40,926 nt of DNA from assembly GCA_016281815.1 (NCBI GenBank), contig JAEEJK010000082.1:1-40926 (forward strand). Direction: 5' to 3'. The notes beneath the pieces were generated by a model that was not told the DNA's origin, did not search any database, and worked only from the letters and a program-made list of their open reading frames with translations. This document shows positions 15,098 through 22,950 of this stretch, piece after piece (position 1 is the stretch's first letter; each line of letters opens with the position of its first letter). A program made the translations under genes and the position numbers. This DNA comes from Prevotella sp. (GTDB lineage Bacteria > Bacteroidota > Bacteroidia > Bacteroidales > Bacteroidaceae).

Positions 15098-18000
15098 ATG
15101 AAGTGTCAAGCCAACATAAATAAAACCATGCATTATCTGAAATTCGCATTCTCCCTGATGCTTTTGCTTGCTTCGCCCATGGGTGTTGTGAAAGCCATAG
15201 CACAGACCGATATGACATCATATATCGTCAATCCCAATTTCGACGGTCGCAGTTTCTCTGGGTGGCAACAGATGGGGATGTGGGTGCAGACCAACTCGGA
15301 GTTCTCTGCGAAAAGCAATTTCGCTTATGCAGAACGATGGGTGAGCAATACGTCCAACTTGGCTGATACTTATATCCGGCAGACCTTGTCGTCATTGCCA
15401 AACGGGCATTATCGGCTCACGGTCGGAGCGCAACATGTGAAACAGGGCGGCAGCACTTCTGCGACGGGGGCTTGTATCTTTGCCGACTGGCAGGAAACTG
15501 TGGTGACAGAGGCTGCCGACTATACTCTCACCTTCGATGTTCTGACAGGAGAGGTCACCATTGGGTTCAGATGTGAGAACTCCACGGCCAATTGGATGGC
15601 ATGCGACAATTTCAGTCTCACGCTCCTGAGCAGCGATGTGTCTTACATGCGCACAGGTCTGGCCAATCTCGTAACTATTGCCAGGACTTTGTCAGCACAA
15701 CAGATGGACGCGGGCGTGAAGAGCACCTTGGGCGGTGCCATCTCCGCAGCCGATGCGCTCACAGCCAATGGGTCGGCAACAGCCATCACATCGGCGGCCA
15801 CCACACTCAAAGCCGCCATGCGGGCCGCAGAGAGAAGTATCTTCGCTTCCAAGACATCGACGGCAGGCAATGTGCCCAAGGTGGTGACAGACACCAGGTA
15901 TGCAAGGGGTGCTACGATGATTTTCGGCCGATCGGCAGTGACATCGTCATCAGCCATTCTCGAACAGGGTTTCTGCTACAGCGACACCAATGAATCGCCG
16001 ACGATAGCCGACGAGCGCACAACCAGGTTTGTCTCCAACGGCGGGAACATCTATTGCATCGACAATGTCAAACCGGCTACTCTTTATTATATCAGGGCTT
16101 ATGCCGTGACCACCGACTATCGGGTTGGATATGGAGATGTCATCAAGGCGTACACCCTGCCGAAAGGCAGCATTACGTATGGTTATGGCAACGAGGGCAG
16201 CAACGATGTTAATATCAGGATAGGACAGGCTGTGGCTGATGGCATGAACTACTGGAACAACCTGACAAGCATCAGCGGTTTTCATCTTTCCGCTCATTAC
16301 AAGGAGGGCGCTGGTGCTGGCAGCGGTACGGCAGAATGTTCTTACGGAGGATGGATGAGTGTCAGCCAAAGTGAGGCTTATCAATCCGTGGGCACCATCC
16401 TCCATGAGGCGGGTCACGGAATAGGTGTGGGCACGACTGGCACTTACTACGGTGACATCAGGGCTTCGTCGAACACGGGTATCTGGTATGGCAAGAGGGC
16501 GACACGGTTCCTGCAGTTTTGGGACAACAGCGTTGGCGTGAGGCTCACGGGTGATGGAACACATCTTTGGGCCACAAATGCGGCTCAGGGCCTTTCCTAT
16601 ACCATCAACGGCGCCCACGAGGATGACCACTCCGATGTGCAGTATTATGCCAACTCCCTGCTCATGCAGGCTGTGGTGGAGGATGGGCTTTTCCCAGTGA
16701 GCAACCAGTTGCAGGGACTCGCCTACACACTGGAGACCAAGGATGATGCAGTCATGTATATTCGTAATTCTGACGAGGATTTTGGGCTCAAGTCTTCCTA
16801 TCTCATAGACAATGGAGGGACACTCCAGATGAGGACCTTGTCTGTCTCAGAAGCGAAGGTTGCCGACAATGGTGCTCAGTGGCTGTTTTCGTTCGACCCG
16901 GCAAAACAACTTTACAGGATCAGAAACAAAAAGACCGGACGGTATATCTATTATTTCTCAGAAAATGCATCCAACGGGTTCCGTACAACGACAAACACAT
17001 CCAGTGAGGTGGACCTCCGCCTGCAACTCTCGTTCGTGGATGCGGAAGTCGGCTCCGGAGAAGACAATGTGACTTTGGACACATACCACATCATGCGCAA
17101 AAATGCCGCTCCCTCTCCGCAGGCACTGTGTGCGCAGTCGGCCACTGTCACAGGGTCGGCACCCTTCAGCAACACACGGGCCGCCACCGCACAGCGATGG
17201 GTCATCCTGACAGAGGAAGGGCTCGACAAGATGGACGCTGTCCTCAGCGATGATATTGTCGGATATAACATCACCACGGCCATGGCTCCCTATATGTGTA
17301 CCGGCAGTTTGAGTGACTGGGAGAACAACGGCATGGTGGTCAATTACAACAACGGGGCGGCTCCGTATGTCAACACGGGCAGCGGGGCGCGTGTCGATTT
17401 CCCATTCATCGAGAGGTGGACAAGCAGTGCCAACGGCGGTTCGCTCGATGACACGGATATTTCTCAGACAATCACCGAACTGCCCAATGGCAAATACCAG
17501 ATCAGGGCATCCGTCATTGCGGTCAACCAGTCGGCACCATCGGCGAGCGTAACGGGTGTCACATTCTGGGCGGCGGACAGCAAGGTGAGCGTGGCCACCG
17601 GCGACGGGATGCCGGAGAGGTATGCCTTGGAGGTGGATGTGACCGACGGCACACTGACGTATGGCCTGAAGGCTGTCAGCACCACGGCCAACTGGTTGGC
17701 TATTGACAACATCTCGCTGATCTACTGTGGAACGGAGGAGGAGTACCTCAGCAATGCCACTCCATGCCGCGCGGTGAGGGTGCCCATTACCAATCCTACT
17801 TTTGACAAATGGAACACTGACGGATGGACTCTCAGTGGCGATTGGGCAACCATGAACACGACATACGATCATTTCAACCCTCCTTTTGTGGAGAAATGGG
17901 TGAATGCTGCAGCACTTTCCGACAGGTCACTCACACAGACGGTGACGCTCAGGGAAGGTTACTACTCCCTGCAGGCTGCGGTCGAGGCGGTCAGGCAAGA

Positions 18001-18388
18001 CCAGCCCGACCTGGCCGTCAGCGGGGTGACATTGCGGTTGGATAACCAAGAGGTGGCATGCAGCACAAAGGATGGACAACCTCAGATTTTCAATGTGGAA
18101 GGATTGCTGTCGGCAGGTGACCACACCATCGGACTTTATCTTGAGGGGGCGAATGCCAACTGGGTGGCTGCCGACAATTTCGTGTTGAGGTATCATGGCG
18201 CCAACAAAGCCATTTTGGGCGATGTGAATGAAGATGGGAGGGTGACAGTCACTGATGTGATGGGGACCGTAGGTCATGTGACAGGCAAGACGGAATTACC
18301 GATGCCATGCCTGGCTGATGTCAATGGCGACGGCAGGATCACCGTGACAGATGTGATGTCCATTGTCGCCATCATTATGCTGAAATGA
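15098..18388 (+). CDS. Secreted multidomain HEAGH metallopeptidase with dockerin-like C-terminus
   Basis: 1096 residues. An N-terminal signal peptide runs through MHYLKFAFSLMLLL, with cleavage likely after VKAIA near residue 36; a start at 15128 is equally possible. Domains in order: a β-sandwich with ERW...IRQTLSSLPNGHYRLTV (~40-178); a helical FIVAR-like linker (~180-250); an Fn3-like domain (~258-355); a zinc-peptidase domain with LHEAGHGIGVG (His436, Glu437, His440); a β-trefoil-like region with IRNKKTGRYIYY (~545-720); two further β-sandwiches repeating the ERW/QT/LPNG pattern (~735-880 and ~890-1030); and two calcium-loop repeats DVNEDGRVTVTDVM and DVNGDGRITVTDVM (~1040-1096) like a type I dockerin. 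It is probably an extracellular enzyme for glycoprotein or host polymer. The third zinc ligand and the MEROPS family could not be assigned by eye. Confidence 0.8.
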   Translation: MKCQANINKTMHYLKFAFSLMLLLASPMGVVKAIAQTDMTSYIVNPNFDGRSFSGWQQMGMWVQTNSEFSAKSNFAYAERWVSNTSNLADTYIRQTLSSLPNGHYRLTVGAQHVKQGGSTSATGACIFADWQETVVTEAADYTLTFDVLTGEVTIGFRCENSTANWMACDNFSLTLLSSDVSYMRTGLANLVTIARTLSAQQMDAGVKSTLGGAISAADALTANGSATAITSAATTLKAAMRAAERSIFASKTSTAGNVPKVVTDTRYARGATMIFGRSAVTSSSAILEQGFCYSDTNESPTIADERTTRFVSNGGNIYCIDNVKPATLYYIRAYAVTTDYRVGYGDVIKAYTLPKGSITYGYGNEGSNDVNIRIGQAVADGMNYWNNLTSISGFHLSAHYKEGAGAGSGTAECSYGGWMSVSQSEAYQSVGTILHEAGHGIGVGTTGTYYGDIRASSNTGIWYGKRATRFLQFWDNSVGVRLTGDGTHLWATNAAQGLSYTINGAHEDDHSDVQYYANSLLMQAVVEDGLFPVSNQLQGLAYTLETKDDAVMYIRNSDEDFGLKSSYLIDNGGTLQMRTLSVSEAKVADNGAQWLFSFDPAKQLYRIRNKKTGRYIYYFSENASNGFRTTTNTSSEVDLRLQLSFVDAEVGSGEDNVTLDTYHIMRKNAAPSPQALCAQSATVTGSAPFSNTRAATAQRWVILTEEGLDKMDAVLSDDIVGYNITTAMAPYMCTGSLSDWENNGMVVNYNNGAAPYVNTGSGARVDFPFIERWTSSANGGSLDDTDISQTITELPNGKYQIRASVIAVNQSAPSASVTGVTFWAADSKVSVATGDGMPERYALEVDVTDGTLTYGLKAVSTTANWLAIDNISLIYCGTEEEYLSNATPCRAVRVPITNPTFDKWNTDGWTLSGDWATMNTTYDHFNPPFVEKWVNAAALSDRSLTQTVTLREGYYSLQAAVEAVRQDQPDLAVSGVTLRLDNQEVACSTKDGQPQIFNVEGLLSAGDHTIGLYLEGANANWVAADNFVLRYHGANKAILGDVNEDGRVTVTDVMGTVGHVTGKTELPMPCLADVNGDGRITVTDVMSIVAIIMLK

Positions 18389-18451
18389 AACGGGTTATCC
18401 GACAAAAATAATGAAAAAACAGGGGTTGTGGACTAAAAAACTCGCAATTTC

Positions 18452-18482
18452 TTGGTGGATTAAAAAGAAATGAGTACCTTTG
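18452..18482 (+). promoter_or_regulatory. Promoter of rpmH
   Basis: TTG at 18452-18454, a 20-bp spacer and TACCTTTG at 18475-18482, a full match to the Bacteroidota consensus. The leader to the ATG at 18551 is about 60 nt. Confidence 0.8.
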
Positions 18483-18550
18483 CACCCCAAAGTTACTTCG
18501 GTGATGCCAATAGTAAGAAAATAACATCAAAATAGCAATAAATTAAGAAT

Positions 18551-18706
18551 ATGAAACGTACATTCCAGCCCCACAACCGTAGGAGAGTGAACAAGCACGG
18601 ATTCCGTGAGAGAATGGCCAGCAAGAATGGCCGCCGTGTGCTGGCTTCACGTCGCGCCAAAGGCCGCAAGAAGTTGACAGTGTCGGATGAGCATCACGGA
18701 AAGTAA
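18551..18706 (+). CDS. rpmH: 50S ribosomal protein L34
   Basis: 51 residues. It starts [20 protein letters not shown], then [31 protein letters not shown] by position. The KRTFQP start and the GFRERMxxxxGRRVLxxRRxKGRxxL core define L34, a small basic protein of the large ribosomal subunit. The C-terminal SDEHHGK tail is a few residues longer than in enterobacteria. It has its own promoter and terminator. The usual neighbours rnpA and dnaA are absent; in Bacteroidota rpmH is often near efp, as here. Confidence 0.96.
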   Translation: MKRTFQPHNRRRVNKHGFRERMASKNGRRVLASRRAKGRKKLTVSDEHHGK

Positions 18707-18730
18707 TCGCTGATCCTAAGAAGAGAAGAG

Positions 18731-18765
18731 CAGGAAGGGGCTACGCTTTTTCCTGTTTTTTTTTT
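18731..18765 (+). terminator. Terminator of rpmH
   Basis: CAGGAA (18731-18736) pairs with TTCCTG (18750-18755), followed by ten T. It lies 25 bp after the rpmH stop. The following ~200 bp to 18969 hold the minus-strand terminator below and no supported gene. Confidence 0.75.
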
Positions 18766-18904
18766 GAAATCTGCTTCTGGCCTGACGAACCTGAGGTTGT
18801 CATTCCTTTTGACGAGGCGAAACCATTCCTCACAGATGAAGCCCTACGGCTGATAAATAGGTGATCAACTTCTTTAAATACTTTCATCTTGTGGAAGTTG
18901 AATA

Positions 18905-18950
18905 AAACAAAAATAGCGGAGAGACCGAAATCATCGGAATCTCCGCTATT
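18905..18950 (-). terminator. Terminator of the 67-residue ORF
   Basis: AATAGCGGAGA (18912-18922) pairs with TCTCCGCTATT (18940-18950), with an inner CCGA/TCGG stem. Read on the minus strand it is followed by TTTTGTTTTATT. It lies about 20 bp after the stop codon of the small minus-strand gene, supporting that gene as a real transcription unit. Confidence 0.82.
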
Positions 18951-18969
18951 CATTGTGGGTATCTTATAC

Positions 18970-19173
18970 TTAGTTTGCGCGCCAGATTTGCTGCTGTGTT
19001 GGGTCAACACACATTCCTGTTGGGTACTGGAAGAATACCAGGTTGTGGTTGATAAACTTGGAGATGGCTTTCTTGCACTTGGTGAGGAATGCCTTGTGCT
19101 GCATCATCTTCTCTGTCATGGTTGTACTCTCAAACGGAGCAACTGTCATTGGGGTTACATTCATTGTCTTCAT
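18970..19173 (-). CDS. Small uncharacterised protein (67 aa)
   Basis: 67 residues with an unusual Met/Thr-rich start (MKTMNVTPMTVAPFESTTMT) and a more ordered second half (KMMQHKAFLTKCKKAISKF, then NHNLVFFQYPTGMCVDPTQQQIWRAN by position). It has one complete set of signals of its own: a -7 box at 19267-19274, an A-rich leader with AATAACAATAAAAAAAGT before the ATG, and a strong terminator 20 bp after the stop. There is no signal peptide or transmembrane helix. The Lys/Cys helix and the FFQYPTG strand suggest a small folded domain. No family is recognised. It is expected to be cytoplasmic. Confidence 0.7.
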   Translation of the reverse strand: MKTMNVTPMTVAPFESTTMTEKMMQHKAFLTKCKKAISKFINHNLVFFQYPTGMCVDPTQQQIWRAN

Positions 19174-19266
19174 AATCGTACTTTTTTTATTGTTATTATT
19201 TTTTTGTTATTTCTTATTTGTGTTGTCTTCTCTCCGACAGGCGGGCTGTCTTTGTTGTTGACGATG

Positions 19267-19274
19267 CAAATGTA
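19267..19274 (-). promoter_or_regulatory. -7 element of the 67-residue gene
   Basis: TACATTTG on the minus strand, ~93 bp before the ATG. The leader includes a small GACAG/CTGTC hairpin. The rest of the gap up to 19491 contains only an imperfect 9-bp inverted repeat (GAGTTAGGT 19430-19438, ACCTAATTC 19455-19463) that may lie in the leader of the next plus-strand gene. Confidence 0.5.
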
Positions 19275-19491
19275 AGGCGGTTTTCATCGCCCAGAAAATA
19301 TTTTCGCGAAATCATGTGGCAATAGAAGCGACAGAAGCCGAGAAAAGCGGCAAACAAATAAAAACGTTGCTGAATCTGTCGCAAAAGCATTGTATTTTGA
19401 TTTTTTTATTCCCGATTCGCAGAAAAATGAGTTAGGTGATAGATTTTCCCCATACCTAATTCTATATAGACGTTATCAACCTTAATTGTTT

Positions 19492-19803
19492 ATGAATTAT
19501 AAAGAAAGAGAGAATCTGAGAAAAGAAGAACAAGAGAAAAGAGAGGTCAAAGAACTGGAAAAAAGGAAAAAGGAAGCCAAACTGGTGACTAAAATCTCAA
19601 CGAAATCTGAAAGAATGTCTCAAAAATTTGTTGAGTATCTCTGCCAAAAAAGAATTTTCCACACTGTTGATTTCTCAAAAGGCAACTTCATCATCCAAAT
19701 CATGGGTCTTACCAGTACTGAAACGAACAGATTGATGAAAAAGATGATCAAACAAATGAAACTCTCGACCAGCAAGCAGGAGCCCCAGGCTCCTGCTGCC
19801 TGA
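19492..19803 (+). CDS. Small charged coiled-coil-like protein (103 aa)
   Basis: 103 residues from the ATG at 19492. Residues ~3-35 are almost entirely Lys, Glu and Arg and should form a long charged helix. A compact part follows (KFVEYLCQKRIFHTVDFSKGNFIIQIMGL), then a basic amphipathic helix (ETNRLMKKMIKQMKL) and a QEPQAPAA tail. No family is recognised; it may bind nucleic acid, which is inferred from charge only. A strong hairpin (GCAGGAGCC 19776-19784, GGCTCCTGC 19788-19796) lies inside the last codons and is followed by TGATTTTGC, so the gene's end seems to double as its terminator. Codon use is AT-richer than in the flanking genes. Confidence 0.65.
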   Translation: MNYKERENLRKEEQEKREVKELEKRKKEAKLVTKISTKSERMSQKFVEYLCQKRIFHTVDFSKGNFIIQIMGLTSTETNRLMKKMIKQMKLSTSKQEPQAPAA

Positions 19804-19808
19804 TTTTG
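19776..19808 (+). terminator. Hairpin embedded in the 3' end of the 103-aa gene
   Basis: Perfect 9-bp GC-rich stem GCAGGAGCC/GGCTCCTGC with a CCA loop, overlapping the codons for QEPQAP and ending 7 bp before the stop. A short ATTTT follows. It could act as an intrinsic terminator or stabilise the mRNA 3' end. Confidence 0.55.
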
Positions 19809-19921
19809 CACACCTGAACTTTTGGGTGACGGTCAACAAATAATTGCCGATTTCATGTTTACGTTTCTTCTTCCGGAAAACTGGAAGAAAAGGGCTCGGA
19901 AACAAAAAGTCGGCGTTTTTT

Positions 19922-19952
19922 TTTGCTGTTCGCCCCTTTTGTATTAACTTTG
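19922..19952 (+). promoter_or_regulatory. Promoter of the PASTA-rluD-ddl operon
   Basis: TTTG at 19922-19925, a 19-bp spacer and TAACTTTG at 19945-19952. The start is expected near 19959, about 38 nt before the ATG at 19997. Confidence 0.75.
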
Positions 19953-19996
19953 CCTTTTCAAGAGGCAAGGTGCCCTTCACACATCAGACAACAAAT

Positions 19997-20821
19997 ATGA
20001 CAGCAAAGAAATTTTTCGGCAAACTTCTCAGTCCTTATCTGTGGCTCAACCTGTTGGCCATGGGCATCATCGTGGTGCTCTTGTGCCTTGGGCTCAAATA
20101 TGGTCTTGACTTGTATACACACCACGGACAGACCGTAGAGGTGCCCACCATCATCCATAAGAGTTACAACGATGCCGAGGATATGCTCGACAAAGTGCAT
20201 CTCAACATTGTGGTGAGCGATACTGATTATGTGAAGACATTGCCGCCAGACTGCATTCTGGAGCAGTCGCCGCTGGAAGGTGAAATCGTGAAGCCCGGGC
20301 GCATCGTATATGTGAAAATCAATGCTCCCCACACTCCAAGGCGACCTCTGCCTGATGTCATCGACAACTGCTCGATGCGCGACGCGCAGTCGAAACTCCT
20401 TGCATTGGGTTTCCAATTGGCTGATCCTGAGTATATCCCCGGGGAGCGCGAATGGGTTTACGGTATCAAGTGCCAGGGCAGACAACTGGCTTCCGGCGAC
20501 CGCGTGTCGATAGAAGACCAACTGGTGATGCAGGTCGGTGACGGCCGCCGCGACATGAACCAGGTGGTCACCTATATTGACAGCCGCACCTACGACTTCG
20601 GTGAGGAAGAGGAGGAAGAAGAGGAAAAACCCAAGAGCAGACCGCATTACAAGAGGCAGACCGAGACTGTGAGCGACAATACCGGTGGCAACAGCGAGCC
20701 TTCGAGCGTGTCGGCAGCATCTGCCAAGCCGCTTGACATCCCCACGGTCTCCACGACCTCTCCTGCTGTCCCGTCGGCTCCGCCAGTGCCTAAGGCTCCG
20801 AAACCCGTAGTTACCGAATAG
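19997..20821 (+). CDS. PASTA domain membrane protein
   Basis: 274 residues from the ATG at 19997; the upstream in-frame extension overlaps the promoter and is not used. A short basic N-terminus precedes one transmembrane helix (~16-36). The periplasmic part has two to three PASTA-type modules: VEVPTIIHKSYNDAEDMLDKVHL, then the ILEQSPLEGEIVKPGRIVYVKIN block (by position), and LPDVIDNCSMRDAQSKLLALGF. A Glu-rich stretch (GEEEEEEEEKPKSRP) and a Pro/Ser-rich tail end the protein. PASTA modules bind peptidoglycan or muropeptides in other bacteria; here no kinase or transpeptidase domain is attached. It heads a five-gene run that includes ddl, which fits a cell-wall role. Confidence 0.88.
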   Translation: MTAKKFFGKLLSPYLWLNLLAMGIIVVLLCLGLKYGLDLYTHHGQTVEVPTIIHKSYNDAEDMLDKVHLNIVVSDTDYVKTLPPDCILEQSPLEGEIVKPGRIVYVKINAPHTPRRPLPDVIDNCSMRDAQSKLLALGFQLADPEYIPGEREWVYGIKCQGRQLASGDRVSIEDQLVMQVGDGRRDMNQVVTYIDSRTYDFGEEEEEEEEKPKSRPHYKRQTETVSDNTGGNSEPSSVSAASAKPLDIPTVSTTSPAVPSAPPVPKAPKPVVTE

Positions 20822-20841
20822 ATTGTCTGCCCCTTCTTATC

Positions 20842-21912
20842 ATGGAAGAAATCATCATCGACAACGAAGAACTCGACGACGAAGGACCGCAACTGTATGA
20901 GCATCATCGGTTTGTGGTGGACAAGGGGCAGGTGCCTGTGCGTGTCGACAAGTACATGTGCGAGAAACTGACCCACTCGAGCCGCAACCGCATCCAGAAA
21001 GCCGCCGACGCAGGGTTTGTGCATGTCAACGACCGTCCGGTGAAAAGCAACTATAAGGTGCGCCCCGGCGATGTGGTGACACTGATGCTCGACCGACCGC
21101 AGTTTGATACCACCATAGAGCCAGAGGATATTCCTCTTGACGTGGTCTATGAGGACAAAGAGGTGATGGTCATCAACAAACCGGCGGGCATGGTGGTGCA
21201 TCCGGGATGTGGCAATTTCAGCGGTACACTCGTCAATGCCATCGCCTGGCATCTGAAGGATGACAAAGGCTATGACCCCAATGACCCGGAGGTGGGACTT
21301 GTCCACCGCATTGACAAGGACACCACCGGACTGCTTGTCATCGCCAAGACTCCTGAGGCCAAAAGCAACCTCGGACTGCAGTTCTTCAACAAGACCACCC
21401 ACCGCAGTTATCTCGCCATCGTATGGGGAAATCTCACCGAGGATGGGGGGCGCATTGAGGGCAATATCACCCGCGACCCTAAGGACAGACTACGCATGAC
21501 CGTCACTGCTCCCGACTCTGGCATCGGCAAGCCGGCGGTGACTCATTACCGCGTGGTGGAACGGCTGGGGTATGTCACCTTGGTGGAATGTGTGCTTGAG
21601 ACAGGGCGCACACACCAGATAAGGGCACATATGAGGCATATCGGTCACCCGCTGTTCGCCGATGAGCGCTATGGGGGAACGGAAATCCTCAGAGGAGAGC
21701 GAAGTTCCACCTACAAGGCTTTCATACACAACTGCTTCAAAATTTGTCCGAGGCAGGCGCTCCACGCGCAGACGTTGGGCTTCGTACACCCCAAAACCGG
21801 CAAGCAGATGGACTTCACTTCGTCGTTGCCTGATGACCTTTCAGCGCTCATTGACAAGTGGCACATCTATATGAAAGGAAATGAGTATAAACAACTGAAT
21901 GATTTAGAATAA
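20842..21912 (+). CDS. rluD: RluA/RluD family 23S rRNA pseudouridine synthase
   Basis: 356 residues. The N-terminal S4 RNA-binding domain (~33-90: RVDKYMCEKLTHSSRNRIQKAADAGFVHVN by position) is joined to the catalytic domain. The catalytic aspartate is Asp158 in VHRIDKDTTGLLVIAK, the HRID form of the HRLD motif. Other signatures are VINKPAGMVVHPG, and GRTHQIRAHMRHIGHPLFADERYG near the C-terminus. RluD makes pseudouridines in helix 69 of 23S rRNA; assignment to RluD within the family is by architecture. It begins 20 bp after the PASTA gene and ends 21 bp before ddl. Confidence 0.9.
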   Translation: MEEIIIDNEELDDEGPQLYEHHRFVVDKGQVPVRVDKYMCEKLTHSSRNRIQKAADAGFVHVNDRPVKSNYKVRPGDVVTLMLDRPQFDTTIEPEDIPLDVVYEDKEVMVINKPAGMVVHPGCGNFSGTLVNAIAWHLKDDKGYDPNDPEVGLVHRIDKDTTGLLVIAKTPEAKSNLGLQFFNKTTHRSYLAIVWGNLTEDGGRIEGNITRDPKDRLRMTVTAPDSGIGKPAVTHYRVVERLGYVTLVECVLETGRTHQIRAHMRHIGHPLFADERYGGTEILRGERSSTYKAFIHNCFKICPRQALHAQTLGFVHPKTGKQMDFTSSLPDDLSALIDKWHIYMKGNEYKQLNDLE

Positions 21913-21933
21913 TTTTATTATATAAGTATTGTT

Positions 21934-22935
21934 ATGAATAATTCCAAGAGAACCATCGCCATCGTTTGTGGAGGTGACTCATCGGAGCATGATGTGTCAC
22001 TGCGTTCGGCACAGGGACTCTACTCCTTTTTCGACAAAGAGAAATATAATGTTTATGTGGTGGACATCAAGGGCACTGACTGGCATGTCAACCTGCCCGA
22101 CGGCACAACGGCCCGCATCGACCGCAATGATTTCTCCTTCAGGGAGAATGGCGAGGTGAGAATCTTCGACTATGCCTATATCACCATCCACGGCACACCG
22201 GGTGAGAACGGTATCCTGCAAGGATATTTCGACCTCGTCGATATACCCTACAGCACCAGTGGTGTTCTTGTTGAGGCCATGACCTTCGACAAGTTTGTCA
22301 TCAACCAGTACCTGCGCTCCTATGGGGTGAGTGTGGCTGAGAGCATTCTCATCCGCAGGGGCTGTGAGCATCTTGTCAGCGATGACGACATCATGTCGCG
22401 TGTGGGTATGCCGTGCTTCGTCAAACCAGCCAACGACGGCAGCAGTTTCGGCGTATCGAAGGTAAAGAACATCGACCAGTTGGCTCCCGCTTTGCGCAAG
22501 GCCATGATGGAGAGCGATGAGGTGATGGTGGAGCAATTCCTTGACGGCATCGAGATCACCGTCGGATGCTACAAGACCAAGGATAAATCGGTGGTGTTCC
22601 CTGCTACGGAAGTTGTGACCAACAATGAGTTCTTCGACTATGACGCCAAGTACAACGGGCAGGTGGAGGAAATCACCCCGGCACGCATACCGGAGGATGT
22701 GGCCCGCAGGGCTGCCGACCTCACCAGCGCCATCTATGACATCCTCCATTGCAACGGCATCATACGTATCGACTATATCCTTACCGACAATGGTGAGGGT
22801 GGCCTGAAAATCAACATGCTCGAGGTGAACACCACTCCGGGTATGACTCCCACCAGTTTCATTCCCCAGCAGGTGAAAGCCGCCGGACTCAACATAACCG
22901 ATGTGCTCACCGATATCGTGGAGAACCAGTTCTGA
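21934..22935 (+). CDS. ddl: D-alanine--D-alanine ligase
   Basis: 333 residues, an ATP-grasp enzyme that joins two D-Ala for peptidoglycan. Motifs: IVCGGDSSEHDVSLRSAQGL (9-28), ITIHGTPGENGILQGYFDL, IPYSTSGVLVEAMTFDK, FVKPANDGSSFGVSKV (ATP-grasp nucleotide-binding region), and the metal/substrate site RIDYILTD...EVNTTPGMTPTSFIPQQ. The Ser in YSTSG and the Tyr-containing DYDAKYNGQ loop agree with D-Ala specificity rather than D-lactate or D-Ser. Its product is the MurF substrate, and murF lies elsewhere in this window. It is co-directional with rluD and the acyltransferase gene, with 15-21 bp gaps. Confidence 0.95.
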   Translation: MNNSKRTIAIVCGGDSSEHDVSLRSAQGLYSFFDKEKYNVYVVDIKGTDWHVNLPDGTTARIDRNDFSFRENGEVRIFDYAYITIHGTPGENGILQGYFDLVDIPYSTSGVLVEAMTFDKFVINQYLRSYGVSVAESILIRRGCEHLVSDDDIMSRVGMPCFVKPANDGSSFGVSKVKNIDQLAPALRKAMMESDEVMVEQFLDGIEITVGCYKTKDKSVVFPATEVVTNNEFFDYDAKYNGQVEEITPARIPEDVARRAADLTSAIYDILHCNGIIRIDYILTDNGEGGLKINMLEVNTTPGMTPTSFIPQQVKAAGLNITDVLTDIVENQF

Positions 22936-22950
22936 CAATCCTTTCCGCCT

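Noticed and set aside
18741..19010. 89-codon minus-strand frame
   Set aside because: It crosses the terminator of the 67-residue gene and the rpmH terminator, and its composition is not protein-like.
19844..19996. N-terminal extension of the PASTA protein
   Set aside because: The extension covers the promoter at 19922-19952 and is not conserved-looking; the membrane helix follows the ATG at 19997 as expected.
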